A stretch of DNA of 64,000 bases from VRUE01 sp033856195 (GTDB lineage: Bacteria > Actinomycetota > Thermoleophilia > Solirubrobacterales > 70-9), in assembly GCA_033856195.1 (NCBI GenBank), contig JAWVFL010000002.1:1-64000 (forward strand). The letters run 5' to 3'. A program made the position numbers and the translations under genes. How positions within the stretch are numbered: the first letter of the stretch is position 1; every line of letters begins with the position of its first letter. The notes under the pieces are model-generated. The model saw nothing but the letters and a program-made list of their open reading frames with translations. It searched no databases and was not told the origin of the DNA. Of this stretch, positions 27,152-34,901 are shown piece by piece.

Positions 27152-28242
27152 GCTGCGGCCACCTGCTCGGAGAAGAGGGGCATCCGCACGACGTGGCCCA
27201 GTGACGCTGCCGGCAGTGAGTCCTCGGCGGCGGCGGAGATCAGGGCCTGGCCGCCACCACCGGCGAGTCGCTCGACAAGTCGCTGGCGCCGCTCCGGGTC
27301 GAGCTCGCTCATCACGTCATCGAGAAGCAGCAGCGGCGCGACCCGCCGCGCCGCTGAGAGAGCGTCGCGCTCGGCGAAGAGCAGGGCGAGCAGGGCCGCG
27401 CGTTGCTGTCCCTGGGAGCCGTAGCGGCGTAGGGAGCGACCCCCGGCGGAGATCTTGAGCTCGTCGAGGTGGGGGCCCCACGAAGTTCTTCCAAGACGCA
27501 GGTCGGCGGCGCGGCGTTCGCCTAGGCCCGCGCGGATCTCCTCGGCCGAGCCGGCGGCGCGCGGCGCGTACTCGATCTCGCCGCCTCCCTCGAGGCCCAG
27601 CTCTGCAGCGGCGACGCTGAACGGCTCGGCCAGCTCCGCGATCGCGTCCGCGCGGGCGGCGATCAGCGCCGCCGCGGACTCGGCAACTGTCGCGTCCCAG
27701 GTATCCAGCTGAGCCGGCGAGCCGTGATCGGCTGCCAGGCGAGCAACCAGGGCGTTGCGCTGCGCCAGCGCCTGCCCGAAACGCTGGCGCAGCTCAGCGC
27801 GGCTGGGCCAGCGGGCGGCGACGAAACCATCGAGGTGGGCCCGCCGCTCAGCCGGCGGGCCCTTGATCAAACTGAGACGGTCCGGTGAGAAAACCGCGAT
27901 GGGGGGCCTGCTGCGTGCCAGTGTGGCCGGATCGGCGGCGCTGCCGTCCAGCAGATGCCGGCGCCCCTCGGCGCGGCTGACTGAGGCCAGCAGGTGTCGC
28001 TCGATCCCGTCCTCGTCGCGAATCGTTGCTTCGGCGCGGGCGAAGGAGCCGCCAAAGGGGATCAGATCGCGACGGTCAGAAGTTCGAAACGAGCGCCCGG
28101 TCAGGGCAAAGTAGAGCGCCTCGAGCAGGTTCGTCTTGCCGACGCCGTTGGGACCGACGAGGCTGACGATCCCCGGCCCCAGCTCGATCCGCGCCTGCGC
28201 CAGGCTCCGCAGCGGCCTCGCTTCGACGGCGAAGACCAGCAC
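27148..28242 (-). CDS. recF: DNA replication and repair protein RecF
   Basis: 364 residues, the usual size. Walker A is GPNGVGKTNLLEALYF near residue 32. The ABC-type signature is YGSQGQQRAALLALLFAE near 280 and Walker B is PLLLLDDVMSELDPERR near 310. RecF loads RecA at gaps with RecO and RecR. It starts 7 bp after dnaN and its stop overlaps the dciA ATG, giving the usual dnaA-dnaN-recF-dciA-gyrB-gyrA order on the minus strand. Confidence 0.96.
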   Translation of the reverse strand: MLVFAVEARPLRSLAQARIELGPGIVSLVGPNGVGKTNLLEALYFALTGRSFRTSDRRDLIPFGGSFARAEATIRDEDGIERHLLASVSRAEGRRHLLDGSAADPATLARSRPPIAVFSPDRLSLIKGPPAERRAHLDGFVAARWPSRAELRQRFGQALAQRNALVARLAADHGSPAQLDTWDATVAESAAALIAARADAIAELAEPFSVAAAELGLEGGGEIEYAPRAAGSAEEIRAGLGERRAADLRLGRTSWGPHLDELKISAGGRSLRRYGSQGQQRAALLALLFAERDALSAARRVAPLLLLDDVMSELDPERRQRLVERLAGGGGQALISAAAEDSLPAASLGHVVRMPLFSEQVAAA

Positions 28243-28249
28243 CGTGGCC

Positions 28250-29356
28250 TCACACGTTGAGGCGGATCGGCATCACCAGGTAGCGGAAGTCTTCGTTGTC
28301 GATCGGCTGCAGCAGGCCGGGCCGCAAGGGCGAGATCAAACGCAGCATCACCTCATCGCCCTCGACGCTTTCGATCCCCTCGCGGAGAAACTCGGGATTG
28401 AAGCCGATCTCCAGCGGCTCCCCCTCGAAGGCGGCCGGCATCGTCTCTTCGGCGTCCCCGACATCCGGTGTCGAGGCCGCGATGGTCAGCTCCCCTGGCG
28501 CAAAGGAGAGCCGCAGCGGCGCATTGCGCTGAGCGAGCTGGCTGATCCGGCGCGTGACGTCGAGCAGCTCGGGACGCGGCAGCCGCACGTCGTGCTCGTA
28601 GGACTCCGGCAGGAGTTGTCGAAAGTTGGGGAACTGACCCTCGATCAGCCTCGTGTTGAGGACGATCTCCCCTGCCTTGAAAATGGCCTGGTTGCGCTGC
28701 AGCGCAACCGAAACCGTCTCGACACCGTCAGCGGAGACGATCCTGCCCAGCTCGCGCAGCGCCTTGGCCGGGATGTTTGCCTCGAGCTCACCGCCAATCG
28801 CGGCATCCAGCTCGGTCCGCTTGACCGCGAGGCGGTAGGAGTCGGTGGCGACCATCGTCATCTCCGAGCCGCTGGCGCTGACCAGCACCCCGGTGAGCAC
28901 CGGGCGCATGTCGTCGCGCGAAGCGGCGCGGGCGACAAGATCCACGGTCGCGGCAAGTGCCGGAGCCGGAATCGAGAGCGGCTCACCCTCTTCCTCGGGA
29001 AAGGTGGGGAAGTCCTCGCTCGGCAGAACCCGCAGGTGGAAGCTCGAGCCACCGCTGCGAATCTCGACGTCCCGCTCGGACTCGCGCAGCTCGATCTCAA
29101 CCGACGGGTCACCCAGCGAACGGGAGACCTCGGCGAGAAGGCGCCCGGGGAGGAGGACAGAGCCGCCCCCGTCGACCTCGGCGGCGAGTTTCGTCTTCAG
29201 GCCCATCTCGAGGTCGGTTGCGCAGAGGCTGACGCCATCGTCGTCCGCGCTGAGCAGGATCCCGGAGAGCGACTGGGTCGCGGCGCGCGTCGATACAGCT
29301 CGGGAGACCACCGAGAGCTTTGCGACAAGCTCGTCACGTTTGGTTGTCAGCTTCAA
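28250..29356 (-). CDS. dnaN: DNA polymerase III beta subunit (sliding clamp)
   Basis: 368 residues if started at the TTG at 29356, which gives the usual opening KLTTKRDELVAKLSVV. A GTG at 29413 would add 19 residues with no clamp similarity. AAGAAGG lies about 10 nt before the TTG. Three clamp domains follow; SGILLSADDD in the first, ATDSYRLAVKRTEL in the second, and the C-terminal LVMPIRLNV that ends the clamp and forms part of the peptide-binding pocket (YLVMPIR). It holds polymerase III on DNA. Located between the candidate origin and recF. Confidence 0.95.
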   Translation of the reverse strand: MKLTTKRDELVAKLSVVSRAVSTRAATQSLSGILLSADDDGVSLCATDLEMGLKTKLAAEVDGGGSVLLPGRLLAEVSRSLGDPSVEIELRESERDVEIRSGGSSFHLRVLPSEDFPTFPEEEGEPLSIPAPALAATVDLVARAASRDDMRPVLTGVLVSASGSEMTMVATDSYRLAVKRTELDAAIGGELEANIPAKALRELGRIVSADGVETVSVALQRNQAIFKAGEIVLNTRLIEGQFPNFRQLLPESYEHDVRLPRPELLDVTRRISQLAQRNAPLRLSFAPGELTIAASTPDVGDAEETMPAAFEGEPLEIGFNPEFLREGIESVEGDEVMLRLISPLRPGLLQPIDNEDFRYLVMPIRLNV

Positions 29357-29525
29357 GTGATTGATGCCTTCTTGAGTTGGATTAGGACTTGGGGAAAAGC
29401 GCGAGATCGCCACGAACTCCGCATTGGCTAGCCGTTAGCGGGCTGTGGAGGAATCTGTGGGAAAGCATTGATTCTTACAGTGCCGTCGGCCGTCAGGACC
29501 GACCTGTGGAGCTGTTGTGGATTGC
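29357..29525. other. oriC: candidate chromosomal origin (oriC) with degenerate DnaA-box cluster
   Basis: The dnaA-dnaN spacer and the end of dnaA hold four TGTGG-headed motifs in one orientation: TGTGGAGGA (29444), TGTGGGAAA (29456), TGTGGAGCT (29505) and TGTGGATTG (29516). They resemble the complement of the DnaA box TTATCCACA/TTGTCCACA, but none is perfect. The gap between pairs (29464-29480) is relatively AT-rich. The dnaA-dnaN spacer is the usual actinobacterial origin. The dnaA-rpmH spacer has no such motifs. Confidence 0.5.
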
Positions 29526-30821
29526 GATGCGCAGCTCCTTGACCTGGGCGGCAAGGGTCGCGTCCTCGCTGAAGCGGGCCTCGGCCCGGCGGATCGAGTT
29601 GAGAACGGTGGAGTGATCGCGCCCGCCGAAGAGGCGACCGATCTGCGGCAGGGAAAGGTCGGTCAGCTCGCGGGTGAGGTAGATCGCCACCTGGCGGGCG
29701 CTGAGGGGGGTGGCTGCCCGAGTCGAGCCGACCAGCTCTGCGCGGGAGATGCCGAAGGCGGCGGAAACTTGCTGCTGGATCTCCTCGACCGGCGCTCGCT
29801 CCGGCGCTCGCACGACTTTGGGGATCACCGCATCGATCAGCTCGGGGCTAAGCGGCTTGGCGGTGAGCGAGGCATGAGCGATGACGCGGGTCAGCGCCCC
29901 GTGCAGCTGGCGCACGTTGACGTCGATGCGGCGGGCGAGCACGGCGAGCACATCGCCTTCCATATCGACGCCCGCCTCCCGCACCAAGCGGCGCAAGACG
30001 GCAAGGCGAGTTGCCAGATTGGGTGGTTCGACGGCGATTGTCAGGCCCCACTCGAAGCGATCGCGGAGCCGCGACTCCAGCGTCGAGAGCTCGCTGGGGA
30101 TGCGATCGGCGGAGAGGACGAGCTGGCTGCCGCCTTCGTAGAGCGCGTTGAAGGTGTGGAAGAACTCATCCTCGGTATGGCGCTTACCCTCGAGGAACTG
30201 GACGTCGTCGACGAGCAGCACGTCGAGGTCGCGGTAACGACTCTTGAATCCCTCAGCGCCGGCGCTGCGCAGGGCGGTGACGAACTCGTTGGTGAATCCC
30301 TCGGCGGTGGTGTAGCGCACGTTCAGGCCGGGCGCCGAGGCGTTCAGGTAGTTGGCGATCGCGACCAGCAGGTGGGTCTTGCCGAGCCCCGGCGGACCGT
30401 GGAGAAAGAGTGGGTTGTAGGCCTCTGACGGCGCCTCGGCAACGGCGAGCGCGGCAGCGTGGGCAGCGCGGTTTCCGGGACCGATCACGAAGCGATCGAA
30501 GGTGTAGTTGGCGTTGAGGTCGAGGCCCGGGGCGCAGCCGGGATCGGTCCCTGTCGCCTCACCCTCTGCCAAGAAGCGCACGCTGCGGAGCTGTGAGCCC
30601 GCACCGGCGAGAGCCTCCTGGATCAATCCCGAGTAACGGCGCTCGGTCCAGGCGCGGATGCTGTCCGGAGCAGCGAGGAGGAGCGCCTCGGCTTGGCTGC
30701 CGGCGACCTTCAGCGGCTCCAGCCAGAGCTGAAAAGTGGATTGCGGAACAGAGGCCCGCAATCGGTCCTGAACGTCCCTCCATAGGGAATCGAGATCTTG
30801 TCTTTCCGTGCCATCGTGCAC
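29493..30821 (-). CDS. dnaA: chromosomal replication initiator protein DnaA
   Basis: 442 residues from a GTG. Domain I is short (LWRDVQDRLRASVPQSTFQLWLEPL), linker domain II is brief, and domain III has Walker A GPPGLGKTHLL (about 142) and Walker B DVLLVDDVQFLEGK. The DNA-binding domain IV ends with LSLPQIGRLFGGRDHSTVLNS, which reads DnaA boxes. It initiates replication at oriC. TATGGT on the minus strand (30836-30831) is 9 nt before the GTG, predicting a very short leader. Divergent from rpmH with 120 bp between them. Confidence 0.97.
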   Translation of the reverse strand: MHDGTERQDLDSLWRDVQDRLRASVPQSTFQLWLEPLKVAGSQAEALLLAAPDSIRAWTERRYSGLIQEALAGAGSQLRSVRFLAEGEATGTDPGCAPGLDLNANYTFDRFVIGPGNRAAHAAALAVAEAPSEAYNPLFLHGPPGLGKTHLLVAIANYLNASAPGLNVRYTTAEGFTNEFVTALRSAGAEGFKSRYRDLDVLLVDDVQFLEGKRHTEDEFFHTFNALYEGGSQLVLSADRIPSELSTLESRLRDRFEWGLTIAVEPPNLATRLAVLRRLVREAGVDMEGDVLAVLARRIDVNVRQLHGALTRVIAHASLTAKPLSPELIDAVIPKVVRAPERAPVEEIQQQVSAAFGISRAELVGSTRAATPLSARQVAIYLTRELTDLSLPQIGRLFGGRDHSTVLNSIRRAEARFSEDATLAAQVKELRIAIHNSSTGRS

Positions 30822-30830
30822 CGGCGGCCG

Positions 30831-30836
30831 ACCATA
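30831..30836 (-). promoter_or_regulatory. -10-like box for dnaA
   Basis: TATGGT on the minus strand ends 9 nt before the dnaA GTG. TTTCAG, 16 bp upstream of it, is a possible -35. Confidence 0.45.
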
Positions 30837-30901
30837 GCGGCGCTCGGATGGGCTGAAATCGGTCCCTCCGCAAATGCCGCTGAAATCATTTCCGCACCGA
30901 A

Positions 30902-30931
30902 TTCACCCAGCTCGCGGCGCGTCCGTATACT
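30902..30931 (+). promoter_or_regulatory. promoter of the rpmH operon
   Basis: TTCACC (30902-30907), an 18-bp spacer and TATACT (30926-30931) form a good housekeeping promoter. The -10 ends 10 nt before the rpmH ATG, so the leader is only about 3-5 nt. Confidence 0.65.
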
Positions 30932-30941
30932 GCGACGCCCG

Positions 30942-31076
30942 ATGAAGCGGACTTATCAGCCGAAGAAGCGGAAGCGGGCGAAGACGCACGGGTTCCGGGC
31001 GCGGATGAGCACGCGCGGAGGTCGGGCGATCCTCAAGCGCCGTCGCCGCAAAGGCCGGAAGCGCCTCACTCCCTAG
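30942..31076 (+). CDS. rpmH: 50S ribosomal protein bL34
   Basis: 44 residues, very basic, with the invariant opening MKRTYQPKKRKRAKTHGFR and later RMSTRGGRAILKRRRRKGR. It is part of the large ribosomal subunit near the exit tunnel. As in nearly all bacteria it sits beside dnaA and directly before rnpA, whose ATG follows the stop without a gap. No Shine-Dalgarno sequence is possible in the predicted short leader. Confidence 0.98.
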   Translation: MKRTYQPKKRKRAKTHGFRARMSTRGGRAILKRRRRKGRKRLTP

Positions 31077-31445
31077 ATGGCGGCGAAACGACGCCGCCTT
31101 TCGCGCAGCGGCGAGTTCGACCGCGTCTATCGAGACGGAACATCACATGCAACCCGCTACCTCGTCCTCTACAGCTTCCCCCGCAAGGACGAAGAGGACG
31201 AAGAGGTGAGGCTCGGTGTTTCCGTCAGTCGCAAGGTCGGCGGCGCCGTCGACCGCAACCGCGTCAAGCGGGTTCTGCGGGAGACTTTTTGGGGCCTTTC
31301 GGATCGACTGCCCGCTCAGCACGACTTCGTCCTCGTCGCCCGGCCGGAGATCGGCGATCTGATCGAGCGGGACGGCTCAGCGGGGGTCCGGTCCAGCATC
31401 GAGGAGGCCCTCGCCGGCTCTTCGGGGAAGAAGCGTTCCACGTGA
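31077..31445 (+). CDS. rnpA: ribonuclease P protein component
   Basis: 122 residues. It assists the RNase P RNA in trimming tRNA 5' ends. The opening RLSRSGEFDRVYRDG, the LGVSVSRKVGGAVDRNRVKRVLRE RNR motif region (near residue 50) and the final DFVLVARPE are characteristic. It starts directly at the rpmH stop. Its stop overlaps the yidD GTG (GTGA), and a parS-like palindrome spans that junction. Confidence 0.95.
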   Translation: MAAKRRRLSRSGEFDRVYRDGTSHATRYLVLYSFPRKDEEDEEVRLGVSVSRKVGGAVDRNRVKRVLRETFWGLSDRLPAQHDFVLVARPEIGDLIERDGSAGVRSSIEEALAGSSGKKRST

Positions 31446-31449
31446 AACG
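31434..31449. promoter_or_regulatory. parS: parS-like centromere site
   Basis: CGTTCCACGTGAAACG matches the ParB site TGTTTCACGTGAAACA at 13 of 16 positions; over the inner 14 bases only one differs. It lies at the rnpA/yidD junction about 3.5 kb from parB, and the CACGTG centre contains the yidD start GTG. It is the only such match I found in the window. Confidence 0.75.
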
Positions 31450-31714
31450 CGTCCCACTGGCTCTCATCGGCGCCTACCAGCGCTGGATTTCGCCGGCCTT
31501 CCCGCGCCGCTGCCGCTACGAGCCGACCTGTTCGGCCTACGCGGTGGAGTCCATACGGCGCTTTGGCGCCGCCCGCGGCACGTTCCTCGCCGTCTGGCGG
31601 ATCCTGCGCTGCAATCCCTTTAGCCATGGGGGCTTCGACCCCGTTCCAGAGCGATTCACGCTCAAGGTAGGGCCCGTGGATCCAGCCACTCACCACGGTG
31701 AGGTGCACCCGTGA
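31442..31714 (+). CDS. yidD: membrane protein insertion efficiency factor YidD
   Basis: 90 residues from GTG. The conserved block LIGAYQRWISPAFPRRCRYEPTCSAYAVES is split here only by naming: it starts near residue 7, has the Cys pair (CRYEPTC) and runs to RILRCNPFSHGGFDPVP. YidD is an amphipathic membrane-associated factor that aids YidC insertion. Both ends are coupled by GTGA overlaps (rnpA before, yidC after). Its start codon is inside the parS-like site, so ParB binding and translation start share bases. Confidence 0.93.
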   Translation: MKRVPLALIGAYQRWISPAFPRRCRYEPTCSAYAVESIRRFGAARGTFLAVWRILRCNPFSHGGFDPVPERFTLKVGPVDPATHHGEVHP

Positions 31715-32463
31715 TCCCCGCGGCGAACATCCTCCAGCCCTTGATCGACATCGCCAACTCGGTGCTGCAGTTCTTCCACGACAGCGCCGGACTGAGCTGG
31801 GGGATGTCGATCATCGCCCTGACGATCGTCACCCGGACGCTTCTAATCCCGCTCACCTACCGGCAGTTGAAGGGCATGCGAGCGCTGCAGGCACTGCAAC
31901 CACAGATCAAAGAGATCCAGGCGAAATTCAAAAACGATCGCCAGCGGATGCAGCAGGAAATGATGCGCTTCTACCAGGAGAACAAAGTCAACCCCTTTGC
32001 CTCCTGCATCCCGCTGATAGCCCAGCTCCCGGTCTTCATCACGCTCTTCTACGTCCTGCGCCACGAGCTCCCGGCCGACATCGGCTGCGAAGCTGGGCAC
32101 TGTGGCTCGGAAGCGTCGTTTCTCTTCATCAACGACCTGACCGCGAAGGCCGCCGGGGGCGAACTGATCGCTCTGCTCGTCCTCTATGTCGGCACGCAGC
32201 TGGTCTCGGGCATGGTGATGGCGGTCACCGCCGATAAAAGCCAGCGGATAATGATGATGGTCCTCCCCTTCATCTTCGTTCCCTTCGTGATCAGTTTCCC
32301 GGCCGGCCTGGTGCTCTACTGGATCACGACGAACTTCTGGACAATCGGGCAGCAGTACGTGATCCAGCGGGTGATTCCGCCGCCGGTAGCGGCTACGGCC
32401 GCAGCGGCTGTGGAAGCGAAGCCCCCCCCTCCGCCACCTCGGAAGAAGAAGAAGCGGCGCTAG
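31711..32463 (+). CDS. yidC: membrane protein insertase YidC
   Basis: 250 residues from GTG, the short Gram-positive form without the large periplasmic domain. Five or so hydrophobic helices: the conserved Arg is in IVTRTLLIPLTYRQ (about 46-58), followed by the coiled C1 loop LQPQIKEIQAKFKNDRQRM. PLIAQLPVFITLFYVL and SFPAGLVLYWITTNFWTIGQQ complete the fold. The tail is Pro-rich and ends in KKKKRR, suggesting ribosome contact. The start overlaps yidD (GTGA). A family A palindrome follows within 12 bp of the stop. Confidence 0.95.
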   Translation: MIPAANILQPLIDIANSVLQFFHDSAGLSWGMSIIALTIVTRTLLIPLTYRQLKGMRALQALQPQIKEIQAKFKNDRQRMQQEMMRFYQENKVNPFASCIPLIAQLPVFITLFYVLRHELPADIGCEAGHCGSEASFLFINDLTAKAAGGELIALLVLYVGTQLVSGMVMAVTADKSQRIMMMVLPFIFVPFVISFPAGLVLYWITTNFWTIGQQYVIQRVIPPPVAATAAAAVEAKPPPPPPRKKKKRR

Positions 32464-32470
32464 GCCGTGG

Positions 32471-32610
32471 GTAGGGAGCGGCGGGAGAGGAGCCGCCGGA
32501 TCCCATGCACCGCCTGACGGCGGTGCAATCAAGTGCCGCTTCGCGGCCTAGAAACACTCTTGCGGAGCCGCTTCGCGAGGATCCGCCGGAACCTCTCCCG
32601 CCGCTCCACC
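32471..32610. repeat. family A palindromic element, copy A2 (reverse orientation)
   Basis: Outer arms 32475-32490 and 32592-32607 pair perfectly over 16 bp. A palindromic GGATCC lies at each inner end (32498-32503 and 32579-32584). Read in reverse, the core is at 32577-32557 with one extra base, followed by the hairpins GCCGC-GAA-GCGGC and GCACCGC-CGTC-AGGCGGTGC. It lies between the co-directional yidC and jag genes. Confidence 0.85.
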
Positions 32611-32686
32611 CGCCGCGCTCGCTTCGGCTTCACGGAGAGATGCCAGGACTCTGAAAGACAGAAGCTTTCATCTGGTGGGCTTCGCA

Positions 32687-32692
32687 TAGACT
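32687..32692 (+). promoter_or_regulatory. -10 box for jag
   Basis: TAGACT ends 9 nt before the jag ATG, downstream of the A2 palindrome, so jag probably has its own promoter. The -35 is unclear. Confidence 0.45.
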
Positions 32693-32701
32693 GGCCGCGC
32701 T

Positions 32702-33184
32702 ATGGGTGAGATCGCTGATTGGCCGCAGGAGCCTGCTGAGCGGGTTCGGGAGCTTGTTGAGGAGGTGCTTGACGAGCTTGATTTGGAGGGGGAGGTCGAG
32801 ATCGTTGAGGACGACGATCGGATTACTGCCTCGGTTGCGGGCGATGAGGACTATGGGCTGCTGATCGGCAAGCGGGGGCAGACGATCGATGCGCTGCAGT
32901 TGATTGCGTATCAGGCGGCGTTCCGGGGGATGCGGGAGCGCAAGCGGGTTGTGGTCGATGCTGCCGGGTATCGGGATCGGCGGCGGGAGACGCTTACCGC
33001 GCGGGCTGACCGGGCGGCGGAGCAGGCTTTGAGCGACAACCACACGGTCGAGATGGATCCGATGAGCGCCCAGGAGCGCCGGGTCGTGCACGAGCACCTC
33101 AAGGAGCGCTCGGGCGTCGAGACTTACAGCGAAGGGGACGAGCCGCGGCGGTGCGTGGTCGTCGCGCCGTTGGTGTCTGAGTAG
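32702..33184 (+). CDS. jag: KH/R3H-domain RNA-binding protein (Jag/KhpB-like)
   Basis: 160 residues. A KH-like domain (about 30-85, with GLLIGKRGQTIDALQ as the GxxG loop) is followed by an R3H domain (MSAQERRVVHEHLKE, near 120-135). The N-terminal Jag_N domain of Bacillus-type proteins is missing. It binds RNA, often with KhpA, and follows yidC in many genomes. Codon use here has more T- and G-ended codons (CTT, GTT, GGG) than the C-rich neighbours. The stop codon abuts the left arm of a family B palindrome. Confidence 0.9.
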   Translation: MGEIADWPQEPAERVRELVEEVLDELDLEGEVEIVEDDDRITASVAGDEDYGLLIGKRGQTIDALQLIAYQAAFRGMRERKRVVVDAAGYRDRRRETLTARADRAAEQALSDNHTVEMDPMSAQERRVVHEHLKERSGVETYSEGDEPRRCVVVAPLVSE

Positions 33185-33299
33185 AGCAGGCGGCCCGGTA
33201 GGGGTTCCGCTTAACTTTTTCGAGCCGCGTTTGCGGCTGTGGACGATGGCGCGAGGCGAAAAAGTACAAGACGCTTCACCCCTACCGGGCCGCCTGCTC
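33184..33299. repeat. family B palindromic element, copy B1
   Basis: Outer arms 33184-33204 and 33279-33299 pair perfectly over 21 bp. Inside, ACTTTTTCG (33214-33222) pairs with CGAAAAAGT (33257-33265). Between outer and inner stems lie the conserved unpaired strands TTCCGCTTA (33205-33213) and ACAAGACG (33266-33273). The tip holds an AGCCGC/GCGGCT hairpin. The left arm starts at the last base of the jag stop, and the right half forms the beginning of rsmG. Confidence 0.9.
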
Positions 33300-33956
33300 G
33301 ACGAGGCGCAGCGAGGGACGATCACGCGGGTCCTTGAGCTTCTGGAGATGGAGCGGTCGTCGGTCAGCTCCGTTACGAAGCCGGATCGGGCCTGGCGGGT
33401 TCATGTTGCGGACAGTCTCACCGGGCTTGAGTTCGAGCAGCTGAGGGAAGCCTCTCGAATCGCGGATATTGGCTCCGGGGCTGGGTTTCCGGGACTTGTT
33501 CTGGCCGTTGCACTGCCTCACTCGCAGATCGACCTGATCGAGTCAGTGGGCCGCAAGTGCGACTTCATCGAGCGTGCTATCGCAGCGGCCGGCATAACCA
33601 ATGCAAGGGTGATCAACACCCGCTCCGAGCAGCTCGCCGCCGAAGAGGGACGCGAGACCTACGCAGCAGTGACCGCCCGTGCCGTCGGCCGCCTCTCGAC
33701 CCTCGCCGAGCTCGCCTCACCTCTGCTTGAAGACGGCGGTGTCTTGATCGCCTGGAAGGGCAAGCGGGATCCGGATGAGGAGGCCCAGCTAGCACGCGCC
33801 AGCGAGCGACTCGCTATGCAACCCAAACAGACCCTCCACGTAGGCCCCTACGCCGGCAGCGAGCACCGCCACCTGCATCTAATACGCAAGAGCGGTTCCA
33901 CCCCTTCGGATCTCCCTCGCCGCGCGGGCATGGCCAAGAAGCGACCACGTGGCTAG
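33246..33956 (+). CDS. rsmG: 16S rRNA (guanine527-N7)-methyltransferase RsmG
   Basis: 236 residues from ATG 33246; TTG 33231 and GTG 33240 are other possible starts. It methylates G527 in the 16S rRNA 530 loop. The SAM-binding IADIGSGAGFPGLVLA is near 80, LIESVGRKCDFIERAI near 105, and AVTARAVGRLSTLAEL near 150. All candidate starts lie inside the B1 palindrome, whose right arm encodes about the first 18 residues (ARGEKVQDASPLPGRLLD); the real family similarity begins after them. Its stop codon opens the arm of palindrome A3. The first half shares the unusual codon use of jag. Confidence 0.92.
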   Translation: MARGEKVQDASPLPGRLLDEAQRGTITRVLELLEMERSSVSSVTKPDRAWRVHVADSLTGLEFEQLREASRIADIGSGAGFPGLVLAVALPHSQIDLIESVGRKCDFIERAIAAAGITNARVINTRSEQLAAEEGRETYAAVTARAVGRLSTLAELASPLLEDGGVLIAWKGKRDPDEEAQLARASERLAMQPKQTLHVGPYAGSEHRHLHLIRKSGSTPSDLPRRAGMAKKRPRG

Positions 33957-34080
33957 GAACGGGGGCTGGTCTGAGGGAGCCTCGCGAAGCGGCTCCGCAG
34001 AGTGAACTTTTGCCGCGCAGCGGCACCAAATTGGTGAGCGAAGCGAACATAGGCTCCAGCAGACCAGCCCCCGTTCCTAG
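33953..34080. repeat. family A palindromic element, copy A3
   Basis: Outer arms 33953-33973 and 34060-34080 pair perfectly over 21 bp. GGAGCC (33976-33981) pairs with GGCTCC (34052-34057). The core is at 33983-34002, followed by a GCCGC-GCA-GCGGC hairpin and ACCAAATTGGT. The left arm contains the rsmG stop codon. It separates rsmG from the parA promoter. Confidence 0.9.
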
Positions 34081-34121
34081 CCTGCGGCCCCATCAAAGCA
34101 ACCCCCGCACCCCTGCCGAAC

Positions 34122-34127
34122 TAGTCT
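34122..34127 (+). promoter_or_regulatory. -10 box for parA
   Basis: TAGTCT ends 7 nt before the parA ATG, so the transcript probably starts at or next to the A of the ATG (leaderless). Confidence 0.5.
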
Positions 34128-34134
34128 GCGACCC

Positions 34135-34893
34135 ATGGGCGTCGTCTACGCAATCTCCAACCAGAAGGGCGGCGTCGGCAAGACAACGACCGCGGTCAAC
34201 GTCGCCGCCTGCGTCGCCGCCTCTGGCTCGCAGACGCTCCTCGTCGACCTCGACCCCCAGTGCAACGCCACCGTCGCCCTGGGCGGCGAGCGCGACATGC
34301 ATCCCTCCTCCTACGACTGCCTGATCGGCGACGTCTCGGTTGCCGAGGCGGCGCGCCCAGCCGGCCCCGACAACCTCTGGCTCGTGCCCGCAAACCGCGA
34401 CCTCGCCGGCGCCGCGGTCGAGCTGCCGCGCCTCGAGGGCTCCGAGACCCGCTTGCGGGAGCGCCTCGGGCCGGTTCGCGAGCGCTTCGTTTACACGCTG
34501 CTCGATTGCCCACCCACCCTGGGTCCGGTCAGCGTCAACGCCCTCACCGCCGCCGATCGCGTCGTCGTGCCGGTGCAGGCCGAGTATCTGGCGCTCGAGG
34601 GGCTGGTTCAGTTCCTAGACACGCTGGCGATGATCCGGCGCGAGCTCAATCCTGCCCTGGAGGTGTCGGGTCTCTTGGTCACCATGCATGACGAGCGCAC
34701 CCGCCTGGCGCAGGACGTCGAGCGGGAACTGCGCCAGCATTTCCCCGAGATGGTCTTCGAGACGGTCATACCGCGCAGCGTCCGGGTCGCCGAGGCACCA
34801 AGCTACGGCCTGCCCGTGATCGACCACTCGCCCCACTCCCGTGGTTCCGACGCTTACCGCGCCCTCGCCAAGGAGCTGGCCGAGCGTGGCTGA
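34135..34893 (+). CDS. parA: chromosome partitioning ATPase ParA
   Basis: 252 residues. The deviant Walker A is SNQKGGVGKTTTAVN (residues about 8-22), followed by LLVDLDPQCNATVALG (Walker A') and YTLLDCPPTLGPVSVNAL (Walker B). Length and lack of an N-terminal DNA-binding domain match the chromosomal ParA/Soj type. It forms gradients on the nucleoid that move ParB-parS complexes. parB follows after 8 bp, and a parS-like site is 2.7 kb upstream. Confidence 0.95.
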   Translation: MGVVYAISNQKGGVGKTTTAVNVAACVAASGSQTLLVDLDPQCNATVALGGERDMHPSSYDCLIGDVSVAEAARPAGPDNLWLVPANRDLAGAAVELPRLEGSETRLRERLGPVRERFVYTLLDCPPTLGPVSVNALTAADRVVVPVQAEYLALEGLVQFLDTLAMIRRELNPALEVSGLLVTMHDERTRLAQDVERELRQHFPEMVFETVIPRSVRVAEAPSYGLPVIDHSPHSRGSDAYRALAKELAERG

Positions 34894-34901
34894 GAGGCCC
34901 G

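Noticed and set aside
30822..30941. dnaA-rpmH spacer as the replication origin
   Set aside because: No TGTGG or TTATCCACA-like cluster is present; the spacer is explained by two divergent promoters.
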